From the NCBI RefSeq assembly GCF_000243155.2, contig NC_018017.1, positions 3,472,001 through 3,536,000 on the forward strand: a stretch of 64,000 bases of DNA, written 5' to 3'. The position numbers and the translations under genes are program-made. Below, in pieces: positions 43,482 to 52,844 of this stretch; the stretch's first letter is position 1; the number at the start of each line of letters is the position of its first letter. The notes beneath the pieces were generated by a model. That model ran no database searches, had not been told where the DNA came from, and saw nothing but the letters and a program-made list of their open reading frames with translations. Source of the stretch: Desulfitobacterium dehalogenans ATCC 51507. Its GTDB lineage: Bacteria > Bacillota > Desulfitobacteriia > Desulfitobacteriales > Desulfitobacteriaceae.

Positions 43482-45537
43482 TTCCAGTCGTCACCATCCC
43501 TACTGCCTGAACTTGTACACCATGAACAAGCTCGTTATAAGATAAAACAATGAGCTGTGGTAACTGACGCTCCGTAACCCGTTTTAGATTAATCCTCACG
43601 ACCGGAGCACAGACCAAGATAGGGTTATATCCTTTAAAGGCCATTTTTTCTATTTCCCGGACTAAGGATTGCATAAGTTCCTGCAACACACGAGGATCCA
43701 GAGTCAGATAGCTCCCGAAATCCGAAGGCTGAATACTATCCAGAATCTGCTGTTCCAGCTTCGGCTCCAGGGTAAGCACCGGCAATTGTTTGTCCATTCC
43801 CAGGAGAGGCTGGACAATTTGTCGGGCTAAGGACTGACGAACATACTCAGTTAAGCGATCCAAATCCTTTGTGGATGAGGCATAATCGGCTAAAGTCTCC
43901 AGGACGGTCACCATATCCCGGACGGAAACCCGTTCTCTCAGCAAATTTGAGAGGATCTTCTGTAAATGTCCCAGATTCAAATGCTCCATAGCATCATCCA
44001 CCGCAGCCGGTGCTTGCTCACGAGCATGATCCAGAAGGGTTTTGACATCCTGACGGCTTAAGATTTCCCAGGCATTGCTCTTAATGACTTCTGTCAAATG
44101 AGTCGCTAAGACTGTAGGAGCATCCACCACAGTCCCGCCATTCATCTCCACTTCTTCTCTATAAACGGCATTAATCCACTTGGCGTCCAGCCCAAAGGCA
44201 GGCTCCTTTGTGGGTATGCCCGGAATAGTATCATCTCCCAGGCCGCTGCTCATGGCAAGATAGTGATCGGCCAAAATTTCTCCCCCGGCCACCTCGGCAC
44301 CGCGAATTTTAATTGAATACTGATTGGGTTGCAGGTTCATATTATCCCGGACGCGAATTACCGGAACGATAAAGCCCAGTTCGCTGGCCACCTGTCTCCG
44401 GATCAAGACGATACGGTCTAAGAGATCGCCCCCTTGCTGGACATCAACTAAGGCGATAAGGGCATATCCCAGTTCCAGCTCCATATTATCCACATTTAAA
44501 AGGTTAAGGACATTCTCCGGCTTTTTACTTTCTTCAATAGCTGTTTCCCGCGCCGCCGCGGACTCTTCCACCACTGCTTTTTGACTGCCTTTATCCATAA
44601 CCCTTCCCAGCACCACAAGAACAATGGCAACAATAAGTAAGGGCAAGAGAGGAAGTCCAAATAGAGCGAGGATTAAGGCTACCCCTGCGGTTATGTAGAG
44701 AGCTTTCGGGGTGTGAAAAAGTTGTCGGGAGAGGTCCTCACCTAAGTTGGTTTCTGAAGCTGCCCGAGTGACCACCAAACCTGTGGCTGTAGACATCAAA
44801 AGGGCTGGAATTTGTGTTACAAGTCCATCCCCAATGGTCAAAAGAGTATAGGTATGCAAGGCTTCCATCATGTCCATGTCCCGTATAACGACCCCGGTAA
44901 CAAATCCTCCGATAATATTAATAAAGAGGATGATAATGGCAGCGATGGCATCTCCTTTGACGAACTTACTGGCTCCATCCATGGCCCCATAAAAATCAGC
45001 TTCAGCTTGAATCTTCTTGCGGCGGTCTCGGGCTTGCACTTCGGTAATCATCCCTGCATTCAGGTCGGCATCAATGCTCATTTGCTTCCCCGGCATTGCA
45101 TCCAAGGTGAAGCGGGCCCCTACTTCAGATACCCGTTCCGAACCCTTGGTAATAACAATGAAGTTCACGACGACCAAAATGGCAAAGATGATAAAGCCGA
45201 CCACAGCGCTGCCTTTGACGACAAACTCGCCGAACTGCTGAATGACTTCACCGGCATGACCATTTGAGAGAATTAAGCGGGTGGTGGACACATTAAGGGA
45301 GAGACGAAACAGGGTTAAAATCAGAATCAAGGAAGGAAGCACCGAAAATTCCAAAGGGTCTTTGGTAAAGACCGCAATCATCAAAGTAAGTACGGCGGCA
45401 GAAATGCTAATGGTCAATAGAATATCTAACATCAGTGGAGGAATGGGTACAACCATCATGACAACAATGGAGACGATGAAAATAGCTGCGAGGACGTCAA
45501 TGTTGCTGTACCAGCGGCGGCTTACGTTTGTGGCCAT
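43471..45537 (-). CDS. flhA: Flagellar export protein FlhA
   Basis: 688-aa export-gate protein. The N-terminal ~320 residues carry about eight transmembrane segments with the FHIPEP-type core GSERVSEVGARFTLDAMPGKQMSIDADLNAG. The C-terminal cytoplasmic domain includes NIDMEL-type dimer region and ELMQSLVREIEKMAFKG. It forms the nonameric gate at the base of the export channel. It is encoded between flhB and flhF. Confidence 0.95.
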   Translation of the reverse strand: MATNVSRRWYSNIDVLAAIFIVSIVVMMVVPIPPLMLDILLTISISAAVLTLMIAVFTKDPLEFSVLPSLILILTLFRLSLNVSTTRLILSNGHAGEVIQQFGEFVVKGSAVVGFIIFAILVVVNFIVITKGSERVSEVGARFTLDAMPGKQMSIDADLNAGMITEVQARDRRKKIQAEADFYGAMDGASKFVKGDAIAAIIILFINIIGGFVTGVVIRDMDMMEALHTYTLLTIGDGLVTQIPALLMSTATGLVVTRAASETNLGEDLSRQLFHTPKALYITAGVALILALFGLPLLPLLIVAIVLVVLGRVMDKGSQKAVVEESAAARETAIEESKKPENVLNLLNVDNMELELGYALIALVDVQQGGDLLDRIVLIRRQVASELGFIVPVIRVRDNMNLQPNQYSIKIRGAEVAGGEILADHYLAMSSGLGDDTIPGIPTKEPAFGLDAKWINAVYREEVEMNGGTVVDAPTVLATHLTEVIKSNAWEILSRQDVKTLLDHAREQAPAAVDDAMEHLNLGHLQKILSNLLRERVSVRDMVTVLETLADYASSTKDLDRLTEYVRQSLARQIVQPLLGMDKQLPVLTLEPKLEQQILDSIQPSDFGSYLTLDPRVLQELMQSLVREIEKMAFKGYNPILVCAPVVRINLKRVTERQLPQLIVLSYNELVHGVQVQAVGMVTTGNAS

Positions 45538-45555
45538 GAGTGGATTCCTCCTTTC

Positions 45556-46620
45556 TTACCCGGTATATTTCTTGCGCTTAAGCCGGTACACGAAGGCGAG
45601 GACCTCCGCCACGGCTTTATAGAGATCCGCAGGCACAGCCTGACCTATTTCCGCTTGCGCGAAAAGGGCCCGGGCCAGCGGCTTATTTTCCATCGTTACA
45701 ATCCCATATTCCTTGGCCAGCTGCTTAATCCGTTGGGCGATTTCGTCGGCACCTTTGGCCACCACGACCGGGGCCGAACTTTCTTTGGGGTCATAACGCA
45801 GGGCTACAGCATAGTGAGTGGGGTTGGTCACCACCACATCGGCAGTTTTTAAATCCTGCATCATACGGCGCATGGACATGGCCCTTTGTTTTCTTTTAAT
45901 CTCCCCTTTAAGCTGAGGATTCCCTTCCGTTTGCTTATATTCCTGCTTCAACTCTTCGTGGGACATCTTAAGATTTTTCTCATAATCCCACCACTGATAG
46001 AGAAAATCGATGGCCGCAATGATGAAGAAGGATAAGGCGATTTTCCAGCCCAGGTTGATGATTAATCCGCCGATAAAGACTGCCCCTTGGCCTACTGTGA
46101 AACGAGCCATTGTCGGAAAGACTTCGAAATTATCCCGGATGGTGGCGTAGAGGAAATAGCCTATAAAAATGACTTTGAGCAGGGACTTGAGAAGTTCCAC
46201 CCAGGCTTTCACCCCAAACATCCGTTTAGCGCCGCTAATCGGGCTAATTCGGCTCAATTGGGGCTTTAAGGGCTCCACGGTAAAAAGGGAGCGCACCTGA
46301 AGGTAATTGGCGCCGGTGGCGACGACAGCACCCACCACTAACAAAGGAGCTACAATCTGAATACCCAGCCAGAGAAGATCCACCATCAGGCTGGAAATGG
46401 AGCGGGCCGTCCATTCAGTAGAGAGCCCATAGACATAAGGAAAGATTTGGGTAACCTTTTCCACCATGGTGGGTACATAGTACTTTAACAGCCCAATAAA
46501 GCTGACCAGCATGAGTGCGGAAACCATTTCCGTACTCTTAAAGACCTGGCCTTTCTTACGTGCTTCCTGCCTTCGCCTGGGCGTGGCCTGAAACGTTTTT
46601 TCACTCATGTTCCCTGCCAC
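45556..46620 (-). CDS. flhB: Flagellar export protein FlhB
   Basis: 354-aa export switch protein with four transmembrane helices and a C-terminal cytoplasmic domain. This contains the autocleavage site NPTH (VVVTNPTHYAVALRY), required for the switch of substrate specificity with FliK. Its start overlaps fliR by 16 bp. Confidence 0.95.
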   Translation of the reverse strand: MAGNMSEKTFQATPRRRQEARKKGQVFKSTEMVSALMLVSFIGLLKYYVPTMVEKVTQIFPYVYGLSTEWTARSISSLMVDLLWLGIQIVAPLLVVGAVVATGANYLQVRSLFTVEPLKPQLSRISPISGAKRMFGVKAWVELLKSLLKVIFIGYFLYATIRDNFEVFPTMARFTVGQGAVFIGGLIINLGWKIALSFFIIAAIDFLYQWWDYEKNLKMSHEELKQEYKQTEGNPQLKGEIKRKQRAMSMRRMMQDLKTADVVVTNPTHYAVALRYDPKESSAPVVVAKGADEIAQRIKQLAKEYGIVTMENKPLARALFAQAEIGQAVPADLYKAVAEVLAFVYRLKRKKYTG

Positions 46621-47387
46621 CCTTTATACAACTCTAAGAGCCAGGTCATGGCCCGCCCAAAGAGCATGTTGACTGTTTCTCCAAAAAAGCCGATTCCCAA
46701 AAAAAGAATGATAAAACCAAAGATGATTTTTACCGGAAAGATGACCGTAAAAATATTCATCTGGGGCACAGTGCGCATCAAGAGTCCCACACCGATATCC
46801 GTCAGAACCAACGCACCTATGACGGGGAGAGCCAGTTGCACCGACAAGGTGAAGATTTCCCGAATGAGAAAGATATAATAATTAAGTCCTTGAGGGAGAG
46901 CCCCCGGATTAATAGGGACATAAGTATAGCTCTTGACCATGGCCGCAATAAGATAATGGTGGGAGTTGGTGGCAAGGAGCAGCATAATGGCCAAAATCAT
47001 TTGAAAATTACCCATCATAGCGCTTTGCACACCAAAAATCGGGTCGATGGCTCCGCTCATATTAAAGCCCATCTGCATGTCAATCAATTGACCTGCTCCT
47101 TCTAACACGGCAGTAATGGCATAAATGACAAAACCGATCACAAGGCCAACCACAATCTCCTTGATTAATAGTGCCGCATAGGGCAGTGTTTCGCTGGGAA
47201 TCTGCGGTCCGCCGGCCATGATGATCGGATAGAGGATGAGCGAAATACTTACCGCCAAGCCCAACTTGACCATGGCAGGAACCCCGCGGGCTCCAAACAC
47301 CGGGGCCAGCATAATCATGCCCGCCCAACGTGAGAGAATAAGGAGGAACAACGTGAGATTCCATTGCAAAAATTCTGCTAAGCCCAT
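46605..47387 (-). CDS. fliR: Flagellar export protein FliR
   Basis: 260-aa polytopic membrane protein with about six helices and the FliR-type N-terminal RWAGMIMLAPVFGARGVPAMVKLGLA motif. It forms the export gate core with FliP and FliQ. The gene end overlaps flhB. Confidence 0.93.
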   Translation of the reverse strand: MGLAEFLQWNLTLFLLILSRWAGMIMLAPVFGARGVPAMVKLGLAVSISLILYPIIMAGGPQIPSETLPYAALLIKEIVVGLVIGFVIYAITAVLEGAGQLIDMQMGFNMSGAIDPIFGVQSAMMGNFQMILAIMLLLATNSHHYLIAAMVKSYTYVPINPGALPQGLNYYIFLIREIFTLSVQLALPVIGALVLTDIGVGLLMRTVPQMNIFTVIFPVKIIFGFIILFLGIGFFGETVNMLFGRAMTWLLELYKGWQGT

Positions 47388-47405
47388 GTCACTCCTCCGA
47401 GATGA

Positions 47406-47681
47406 TTAATATTTACCAAAAATAGCCAGATCATTAAAGAGATTGGTAGTAAAACCTGTAATCACATTAAGCATCCACGGGCCCAATAAAAGCATGACAA
47501 GAGCGATGGCCAGGATTTTGGGAATAAAGGTGAGGGTCTGCTCTTGAATCTGAGTCATGGCCTGAAACACACTGACCATTAAACCCACAAGCAAGCTCAC
47601 ACCCAGTACAGGACCCCCAATCATCAAGGCTGTCATCAAGGCTTCTTTGGCCAGATAAAGTACGTCACTTTGATTCATCAA
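47406..47681 (-). CDS. fliQ: Flagellar export protein FliQ
   Basis: 91-aa two-helix membrane protein; the motif LAKEALMTALMIGGPVLGVSLLVGLMVSVFQAMTQIQEQTLTFIPK is diagnostic of FliQ. It lies between fliP and fliR. Confidence 0.95.
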   Translation of the reverse strand: MMNQSDVLYLAKEALMTALMIGGPVLGVSLLVGLMVSVFQAMTQIQEQTLTFIPKILAIALVMLLLGPWMLNVITGFTTNLFNDLAIFGKY

Positions 47682-47695
47682 TACACATCCTTAGG

Positions 47696-48475
47696 TTAGT
47701 AGAAGCTTGTGACAAGTGACTGGACTACAAGATGCCAACCGTCCACCAAAACAAACAAAAGAATCTTAAAGGGCAATGAAACCATCATGGGGGGAAGCAT
47801 CATCATACCCATGGACATGAGAACAGAAGCCACCAACATATCGATCACCATAAAGGGGATAAAGATTGCAAAGCCCATCTGAAAAGCTGTCTTTAACTCA
47901 CTGATTACAAAAGCAGGAATGAGGACATAGGTGGGGATATCCCCATAAGTCTGAGGCTGTTCCATTCTGGCCAGACCGACGAAAAGCTTGAGATCTTTTT
48001 CCCGGGTCTGCTCAAACATAAATTGCCTTAAAGGGGCTTCCGCTTGCTGCAGAGCTTCTGCCTGAGTCATTTGATTTTGCATATAGGGCTGAAGAGCCTG
48101 GGTATTGATCTCATTCCAAGTGGGTGCCATGACGAAAAAGGTTAAAAATAATGAAAGCCCAATAATCACCTGATTCGGCGGCAGCTGCTGTGTACCAAGG
48201 GCATTGCGTACAAAGGAGAGCACAATAATCGTCCGGGTAAAAGAGGTCATCAGAACAAGAATCGCCGGAGCGATGGAGAGTACGGTCAATAAAAGCAGGA
48301 TTTGCAGGGTTGAACTGGTTTGCTCAGCCGTTGTCGTCCCGAAATCAAGGGTTAATCCTGCGGCCAAAACTGAATCCGTATTCACCAGTATTCCGCCCAA
48401 AATCAAGAAGAACAGCAGCAAAGCTTTTAGGTTTCGCTTCTTTGCTGAACCCAATGCCTTCACGGTGGCTATCAT
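47696..48475 (-). CDS. fliP: Flagellar export protein FliP
   Basis: 259-aa export gate protein. It begins with a cleavable-type signal sequence (residues 1-38, ending VLAAG), followed by membrane helices and the family motif SFTRTIIVLSFVRNALGTQQLPPNQVIIGLSLFLTFFVM. Its start overlaps fliO by four bases. Confidence 0.95.
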   Translation of the reverse strand: MIATVKALGSAKKRNLKALLLFFLILGGILVNTDSVLAAGLTLDFGTTTAEQTSSTLQILLLLTVLSIAPAILVLMTSFTRTIIVLSFVRNALGTQQLPPNQVIIGLSLFLTFFVMAPTWNEINTQALQPYMQNQMTQAEALQQAEAPLRQFMFEQTREKDLKLFVGLARMEQPQTYGDIPTYVLIPAFVISELKTAFQMGFAIFIPFMVIDMLVASVLMSMGMMMLPPMMVSLPFKILLFVLVDGWHLVVQSLVTSFY

Positions 48476-48957
48476 TGGTCCACCTCCTCAAGCAAACGTT
48501 CTAGCTCATCGGCAAAGGGTTCTTTCCCCCGGCGCCGTTTACCGCCAAAGGTGCGCTGGGCAATTCCGGATAGAATGCCCTCCACACGCTCAGTGGGCCG
48601 GTGGGCAAGCTCATCCAGGATCTCAGCCGCCAGCTCAGGGTCATCGATCTCATCGATCTTCGTCAAATGATGATCCGTTCCCCCCAGGATCTGGAGCTTT
48701 CCCGCAATTTCCACCAGATAGAGAGATTGGCTGGCATTGAGCATTTGCCGATCCAGAACTCTCGCCCAAGGCGCCTGCATGCCCCGGAAAGAAGCCTGGT
48801 TCATTTTGCGGATGACCCATAAAGCAACCACCAGAATAAGGAGAAAGACAAGAATCGTCCCTATGATCCCCCCCCAGTAGGAAGGATCGGCTCCTGACAG
48901 ATCTGCGGAAGCAGGAATTGTGTCTGGATAGGGCGTGGTATTATCTATTTTTGGCAT
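48472..48957 (-). CDS. fliO: Flagellar export assembly protein FliO
   Basis: 161-aa protein with one transmembrane helix (residues ~30-50) followed by a basic NQASFRGMQ stretch and a small beta-barrel domain with LDRQMLNASQSLYLVEIAGKLQILGGTDHHLTKI, as in FliO/FliZ. It aids FliP ring assembly. No N-terminal signal peptide is visible. It sits between cheY and fliP. Confidence 0.85.
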   Translation of the reverse strand: MPKIDNTTPYPDTIPASADLSGADPSYWGGIIGTILVFLLILVVALWVIRKMNQASFRGMQAPWARVLDRQMLNASQSLYLVEIAGKLQILGGTDHHLTKIDEIDDPELAAEILDELAHRPTERVEGILSGIAQRTFGGKRRRGKEPFADELERLLEEVDQ

Positions 48958-48958
48958 T

Positions 48959-49321
48959 TTACTTCAGCGCCTTTTTTACAGCCTCAACCACCCGATCTGC
49001 TTGGAAGGGTTTCACAATAAAGTCCTTGGCGCCGGATTGAATGGCATCGATAACCATCGCTTGCTGGCCCATGGCACTGCACATAATGATCTTGGCTTGA
49101 GGGTCGCGCTTGCGAATCTCACGAACGGCCTGTAGTCCATCCATCTCAGGCATGGTGATATCCATGATGACCAAATCTGGAGTCAGCTCAGCAAATTTAT
49201 CGACGGCCACAGCCCCATTCTCAGCCTCGCCAACCACTGTGAAGCCGTTCTTTGTTAAGATATCCTTGACCATCATCCGCATAAATGCAGCATCATCAAC
49301 AATTAAAACATTAGCACCCAC
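48959..49321 (-). CDS. cheY: Chemotaxis response regulator CheY
   Basis: 120-aa single receiver domain. The acidic pocket DD (residues 9-10), phospho-acceptor D54 (VIMDITMPEMDG), the CSAM switch threonine/serine region and K in KDFIVKPF are all present. CheY-P binds FliM and FliY to change rotation. The start is GTG after AAGGAGG. It lies between fliY and fliO, as in Bacilli. Confidence 0.94.
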   Translation of the reverse strand: MGANVLIVDDAAFMRMMVKDILTKNGFTVVGEAENGAVAVDKFAELTPDLVIMDITMPEMDGLQAVREIRKRDPQAKIIMCSAMGQQAMVIDAIQSGAKDFIVKPFQADRVVEAVKKALK

Positions 49322-49374
49322 ACTATTTCCTCCTTAATAAAAACGGAATAAATCTTAATCTTTCCTGAATTCTA

Positions 49375-50655
49375 CTAAAGTCCAATGGCCTTAGTCATAC
49401 GTTCACTGGGCTGTATAATATCCGTAATGCGTATCCCAAAGGTCTCATTGATGACCACAACTTCACATTTTGCCACAAGCTTACCATTGACGATCATATC
49501 CACCGGTTCCCCAGCCAGGCGATCCAACTCAATAACCGATCCAGGTCCTAATTCAAGGATTTCCTTGATGGTTTTCTTAGCTTTCCCTAACTCTACACTG
49601 ACCTGTAAGGGGACATCCAGAATAAGCTCGAGATTCTCTTGCCCGTGAATGGGATCAGCAGGCCTTAAGGGGACGAATTGAGCCGGTTGTACCGATGTCG
49701 GGGGAGCCCCATATCCTGAAGCGTAGTAACCTCCTTGATTTTGTCCATAGGCAGGTCCGCCATATCCTTGTTGTTGCTGAGGATACTCCGGCTGAGGCTG
49801 AGGTATGTAAGGAACTTGAGGAGGTTGGTTTCCATAGGCTCCTTGTGGTGACGGCATAGAAGGACCGGGGATTGGTGCCGTGGGTTGGGCATAGCCGGTG
49901 TTGGGCGCCTGGGGTTGTTCCACCCGGGGAGGAGGAGTGGGCTTTGCTTCTGGTTTGGAACCGGTTCCACCCATTGTTCCGAGAAGCTTATTAACCATTC
50001 CCTTCGCCACATGAATCGGAATCACTTGAACTAAAATGCTGTCAATGACATCTTCCACGACCATCCTAAAGGAAATTCTGACGAGTTCTTCGTGGGATTG
50101 GAGCACATTGGTAATGATATCATCATCTTTGGGAGACATATCATTTAAGACTAACTGGGGTGGTGTGATATCCACGACGGAATTAAACATGGTAGACATG
50201 GAGGTCGCCGCCGAACCCATCATCTGATTCATAGCTTCGGCAATACCGCTGATTCCAAGCTCTGAGAGTTCTGAAGGCGGGTTTTCACCTGTTCCTCCCA
50301 TCATCAGATCCACAATGACTGCCCCATCCCGTTGGGAGAGAATGAGAAGATTAGATCCTTCAATCCCCGCTTTATACCGGACATCGACGATGACCGAGGG
50401 AATCGGATAATCCTTGCGGATTTGCTCCGCACTTGCCATATCCACCTTGGGGGTGGTGATTTCAACTTTCTTTCCCAAGAGCTGGGAAAGGGTTGTCGCT
50501 GCAGTTCCCATGGAGATATTGGCTATTTCTCCTATGGCATCCTTTTCCATATCGCTAAACTCTACTTTGGGTTCATTTTCCGCTGGGGGATCCGTCTCAA
50601 GATTCCCTCCCAGCAGGGCATCGATTTCTTCCTGGGAAAGCATCCCGTTACCCAT
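49375..50655 (-). CDS. fliY: Flagellar motor switch protein FliY (CheC-FliN fusion)
   Basis: 426-aa C-ring protein. An N-terminal FliM-like CheY-binding segment (MLSQEEIDALLGG) is followed by a CheC-like phosphatase domain with EIANISMGTAATTLSQLLGKK and IAEAMNQMMGSAATSMS. Then comes a long Pro/Gln/Tyr-rich linker (~residues 240-340) and a C-terminal FliN/SpoA domain. The ATG at 50655 has GGAAGG upstream, and the gene overlaps fliM by eight bases. A TTG at 50676 would extend it by seven residues. Confidence 0.92.
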   Translation of the reverse strand: MGNGMLSQEEIDALLGGNLETDPPAENEPKVEFSDMEKDAIGEIANISMGTAATTLSQLLGKKVEITTPKVDMASAEQIRKDYPIPSVIVDVRYKAGIEGSNLLILSQRDGAVIVDLMMGGTGENPPSELSELGISGIAEAMNQMMGSAATSMSTMFNSVVDITPPQLVLNDMSPKDDDIITNVLQSHEELVRISFRMVVEDVIDSILVQVIPIHVAKGMVNKLLGTMGGTGSKPEAKPTPPPRVEQPQAPNTGYAQPTAPIPGPSMPSPQGAYGNQPPQVPYIPQPQPEYPQQQQGYGGPAYGQNQGGYYASGYGAPPTSVQPAQFVPLRPADPIHGQENLELILDVPLQVSVELGKAKKTIKEILELGPGSVIELDRLAGEPVDMIVNGKLVAKCEVVVINETFGIRITDIIQPSERMTKAIGL

Positions 50656-51643
50656 CCTGATCCCTTCCTTCCTCAACGATTTCTGTTATTTGAACAGCGA
50701 GATGTTCCCCATGCAGACCAGGAATTCCTTTAAACTTTCTAAAATTCCCAACGTAAACAGGGAGCGCTTCTTTAACGTTTTGCATCAGCGGGATAACATC
50801 CCCTGGTGCCAATTCCAAGAGGTCACGAACTAAAATCTCCGAATGTCCCAGCATGGTGGTCATATCCACTTTCGCCCATTCAATTTTCCTGCGAATAGCG
50901 TTGACCTGTTCTTTCGAGGTTACTTTGGACTGAGTAGAAAAAAGGAATAATGTACTGAGTTTATCCAAGACAGGCTCCAGTACCAGATAAGGCAGGCACA
51001 TATTGACCATTCCTACCATTTCGCCGACCTTAACCTCTAAGGTGACAAGGATAATCATTTCATTGGGCGCAACAATCTGAGTAAACTGAGGATTGGTTTC
51101 TAAGACCATATATTCCGGCTCAGTAGGAAGAACCTCAGTCCAAGCCTCCCCAATTAAGGTAATCATCTGTTCCGCTCGATGGGAAATGATCGTCCGTTCA
51201 ATCTCTGTCAGATCCCGATTCTTCTCCGAACCTTGTCCTTGCCCGCCCAGCAGCCGGTCAATGATAGCAAAGGCCAGTGCCGGACTCATCTCCATCAGAA
51301 GAGTCCCTTCCAAGGGATTCAGAGCATATAAACTGAGGATTGTCGGATTAGGCAGGGAACGAATAAACTCATCATAGGTTATTTGCTCAATGGAGCTCAC
51401 CTTAGTCTCAATAATAGAATGAAGATGTCCCGATAAGTAAGTCGTCAATGACCGGCAATAATTCTCATAAATATTCTGGAGGGAGTGAATCTGATCTTTG
51501 GAGAATTTGTTCGGTCGTCTAAAATCGTAAACTCGGACTTTCTTTTGTACTTTTGTTGTTTTAATTTCCTCAGCATCCACTTGTCCATCAGAAAGCGCGT
51601 TCAGTAAGGCATCAATTTCTTCCTGTGACAATACCTCTCCCAT
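50648..51643 (-). CDS. fliM: Flagellar motor switch protein FliM
   Basis: 331-aa C-ring protein with the CheY-binding motif LSQEEIDALLNAL at the N-terminus, a central CheC-like domain lacking phosphatase residues (TYDEFIRSLPNPTILSLYAL) and a C-terminal SpoA domain. The ATG at 51643 follows GAGAGGGGGG; a TTG 18 nt upstream would place that site inside the gene. It lies between fliL and fliY. Confidence 0.94.
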   Translation of the reverse strand: MGEVLSQEEIDALLNALSDGQVDAEEIKTTKVQKKVRVYDFRRPNKFSKDQIHSLQNIYENYCRSLTTYLSGHLHSIIETKVSSIEQITYDEFIRSLPNPTILSLYALNPLEGTLLMEMSPALAFAIIDRLLGGQGQGSEKNRDLTEIERTIISHRAEQMITLIGEAWTEVLPTEPEYMVLETNPQFTQIVAPNEMIILVTLEVKVGEMVGMVNMCLPYLVLEPVLDKLSTLFLFSTQSKVTSKEQVNAIRRKIEWAKVDMTTMLGHSEILVRDLLELAPGDVIPLMQNVKEALPVYVGNFRKFKGIPGLHGEHLAVQITEIVEEGRDQDG

Positions 51644-51751
51644 AAGATCCCCCCTCTCCAAACATTCTTATTTTTATGTTTTTATATTAAAGCAGTTAGG
51701 TTATAAATCATAGTATTTTTCGCTGGTGAGCAGCATTTCCGGGGTAAGTAT

Positions 51752-52174
51752 TTACTGATAAACAAAGGATAAGAAGAAAATGCTCTGAACCTGATTGCCT
51801 GTTACTTCATTAAGTTGGTTAATTAGCTCGAATTTCAGATCTTCACGAACCTCTGGTTGCATATCCTCTAGTGTTTTACTGGAAAGAACGGTATTAATCC
51901 GGTCCTTGATAAAGGCATCCTTGGCAGTGATCGCTGCTTCCGATTTTTCGTTCATCCCTTCGAGTGCTATAGCAGTCTTAAGGAAGGCTCCTCCCCGGAG
52001 ATTGACGGTAAATTCTCCAACAGGTATCACCGGGCCTTCTTCCTTTTTTATTACTCCTTGATGTGTAGGGCTTTCTGAGAAGAATATTTTCTGGGCACCC
52101 AGTGTTCCAACGACACCAATAGTAGATCCCAAAAATCCCGCGATAAAAATTGTAATAATTAACTTACGGTCCAT
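51752..52174 (-). CDS. fliL: Flagellar basal body-associated protein FliL
   Basis: 140-aa single-pass membrane protein (helix ~residues 4-25, LIITIFIAGFLGSTIGVVG). The periplasmic FliL domain includes VGEFTVNLRGG and AFIKDRINTVLSSKTLEDMQ. It stabilises stators. The ATG at 52174 overlaps the flbD stop (TAATG); a start 42 nt upstream would add an unlikely N-terminus. Confidence 0.9.
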   Translation of the reverse strand: MDRKLIITIFIAGFLGSTIGVVGTLGAQKIFFSESPTHQGVIKKEEGPVIPVGEFTVNLRGGAFLKTAIALEGMNEKSEAAITAKDAFIKDRINTVLSSKTLEDMQPEVREDLKFELINQLNEVTGNQVQSIFFLSFVYQ

Positions 52175-52386
52175 TACTCTGATATCTCCCCTTCTTCCCG
52201 AAATAACGGATGACAATGCCTCTTATATTCCGTCACTCTGCGAATGAGCTCCTCTGTTGTTTCAGTGACAACGTATTTATTTCCTCCCGTTAAGGTAATA
52301 ACCGTATCCGGGGTTGCTTCCATGCTTTCGATCAGGTCTGAATTAAGAACCAACCTTTTGCCATTGATGCGGGTGACTTCGATCAT
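52174..52386 (-). CDS. flbD: Flagellar protein FlbD
   Basis: 70-aa FlbD/SwrD-family protein with the family N-terminus MIEVTRINGKRLVLNSDLIE and TPDTVITLTGG motif. In Bacillus, SwrD increases swarming motor torque. It lies between fliJ (4-bp overlap) and fliL. Confidence 0.88.
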   Translation of the reverse strand: MIEVTRINGKRLVLNSDLIESMEATPDTVITLTGGNKYVVTETTEELIRRVTEYKRHCHPLFREEGEISE

Positions 52387-52826
52387 AAGCTATTCCTCCG
52401 TCCAAAAATTATTTGGCCTGCTTCATCCAGGACAGCTTGTTCACGCCGCTGTTCCTTAAGGTTGAATACCACTCTTTGTTTTTCCTTCAATTTCTTCAAC
52501 TTCTCGGCATCCTGATGGGCTTCAAGGAGCCTTTGCCGCTGCTGAGCGACCACCCACTCCTGTTGGGAAACTTCCTTTTCTATTTGCCGTAGAAGTTCAA
52601 TTTGCTTTTGACTAAAAATCTGCCATAGACTTAGATCCTGAGGTGAGGTTCTGCACGCCTCCTCTTGACCTTGCAAAGCAAACTGCCACACTTTTTCCTG
52701 GTCTTGACAGGCCTTTTGGAGAGAGGACAGCTTTTGGATTTCCTGAGCAAGGAGCCGCTGCTGTTCTTCGAGGCTGCGTTCGGCGAGCCTAAGTGCTGCT
52801 TCGAGGCGAAATCTGAATTTGGCCAA
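52383..52826 (-). CDS. fliJ: Flagellar export chaperone FliJ
   Basis: 147-aa, highly charged, Gln/Glu-rich coiled-coil protein with a FRFRLEAALRLAERSLEEQQ start typical of FliJ. It binds the FliI ring and FlhA in export. Sequence conservation is low in this family, so the call rests on position (fliI-fliJ), length and coiled-coil pattern. Confidence 0.85.
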   Translation of the reverse strand: MAKFRFRLEAALRLAERSLEEQQRLLAQEIQKLSSLQKACQDQEKVWQFALQGQEEACRTSPQDLSLWQIFSQKQIELLRQIEKEVSQQEWVVAQQRQRLLEAHQDAEKLKKLKEKQRVVFNLKEQRREQAVLDEAGQIIFGRRNSL

Positions 52827-52844
52827 TCGGATCGCCTCCTTATC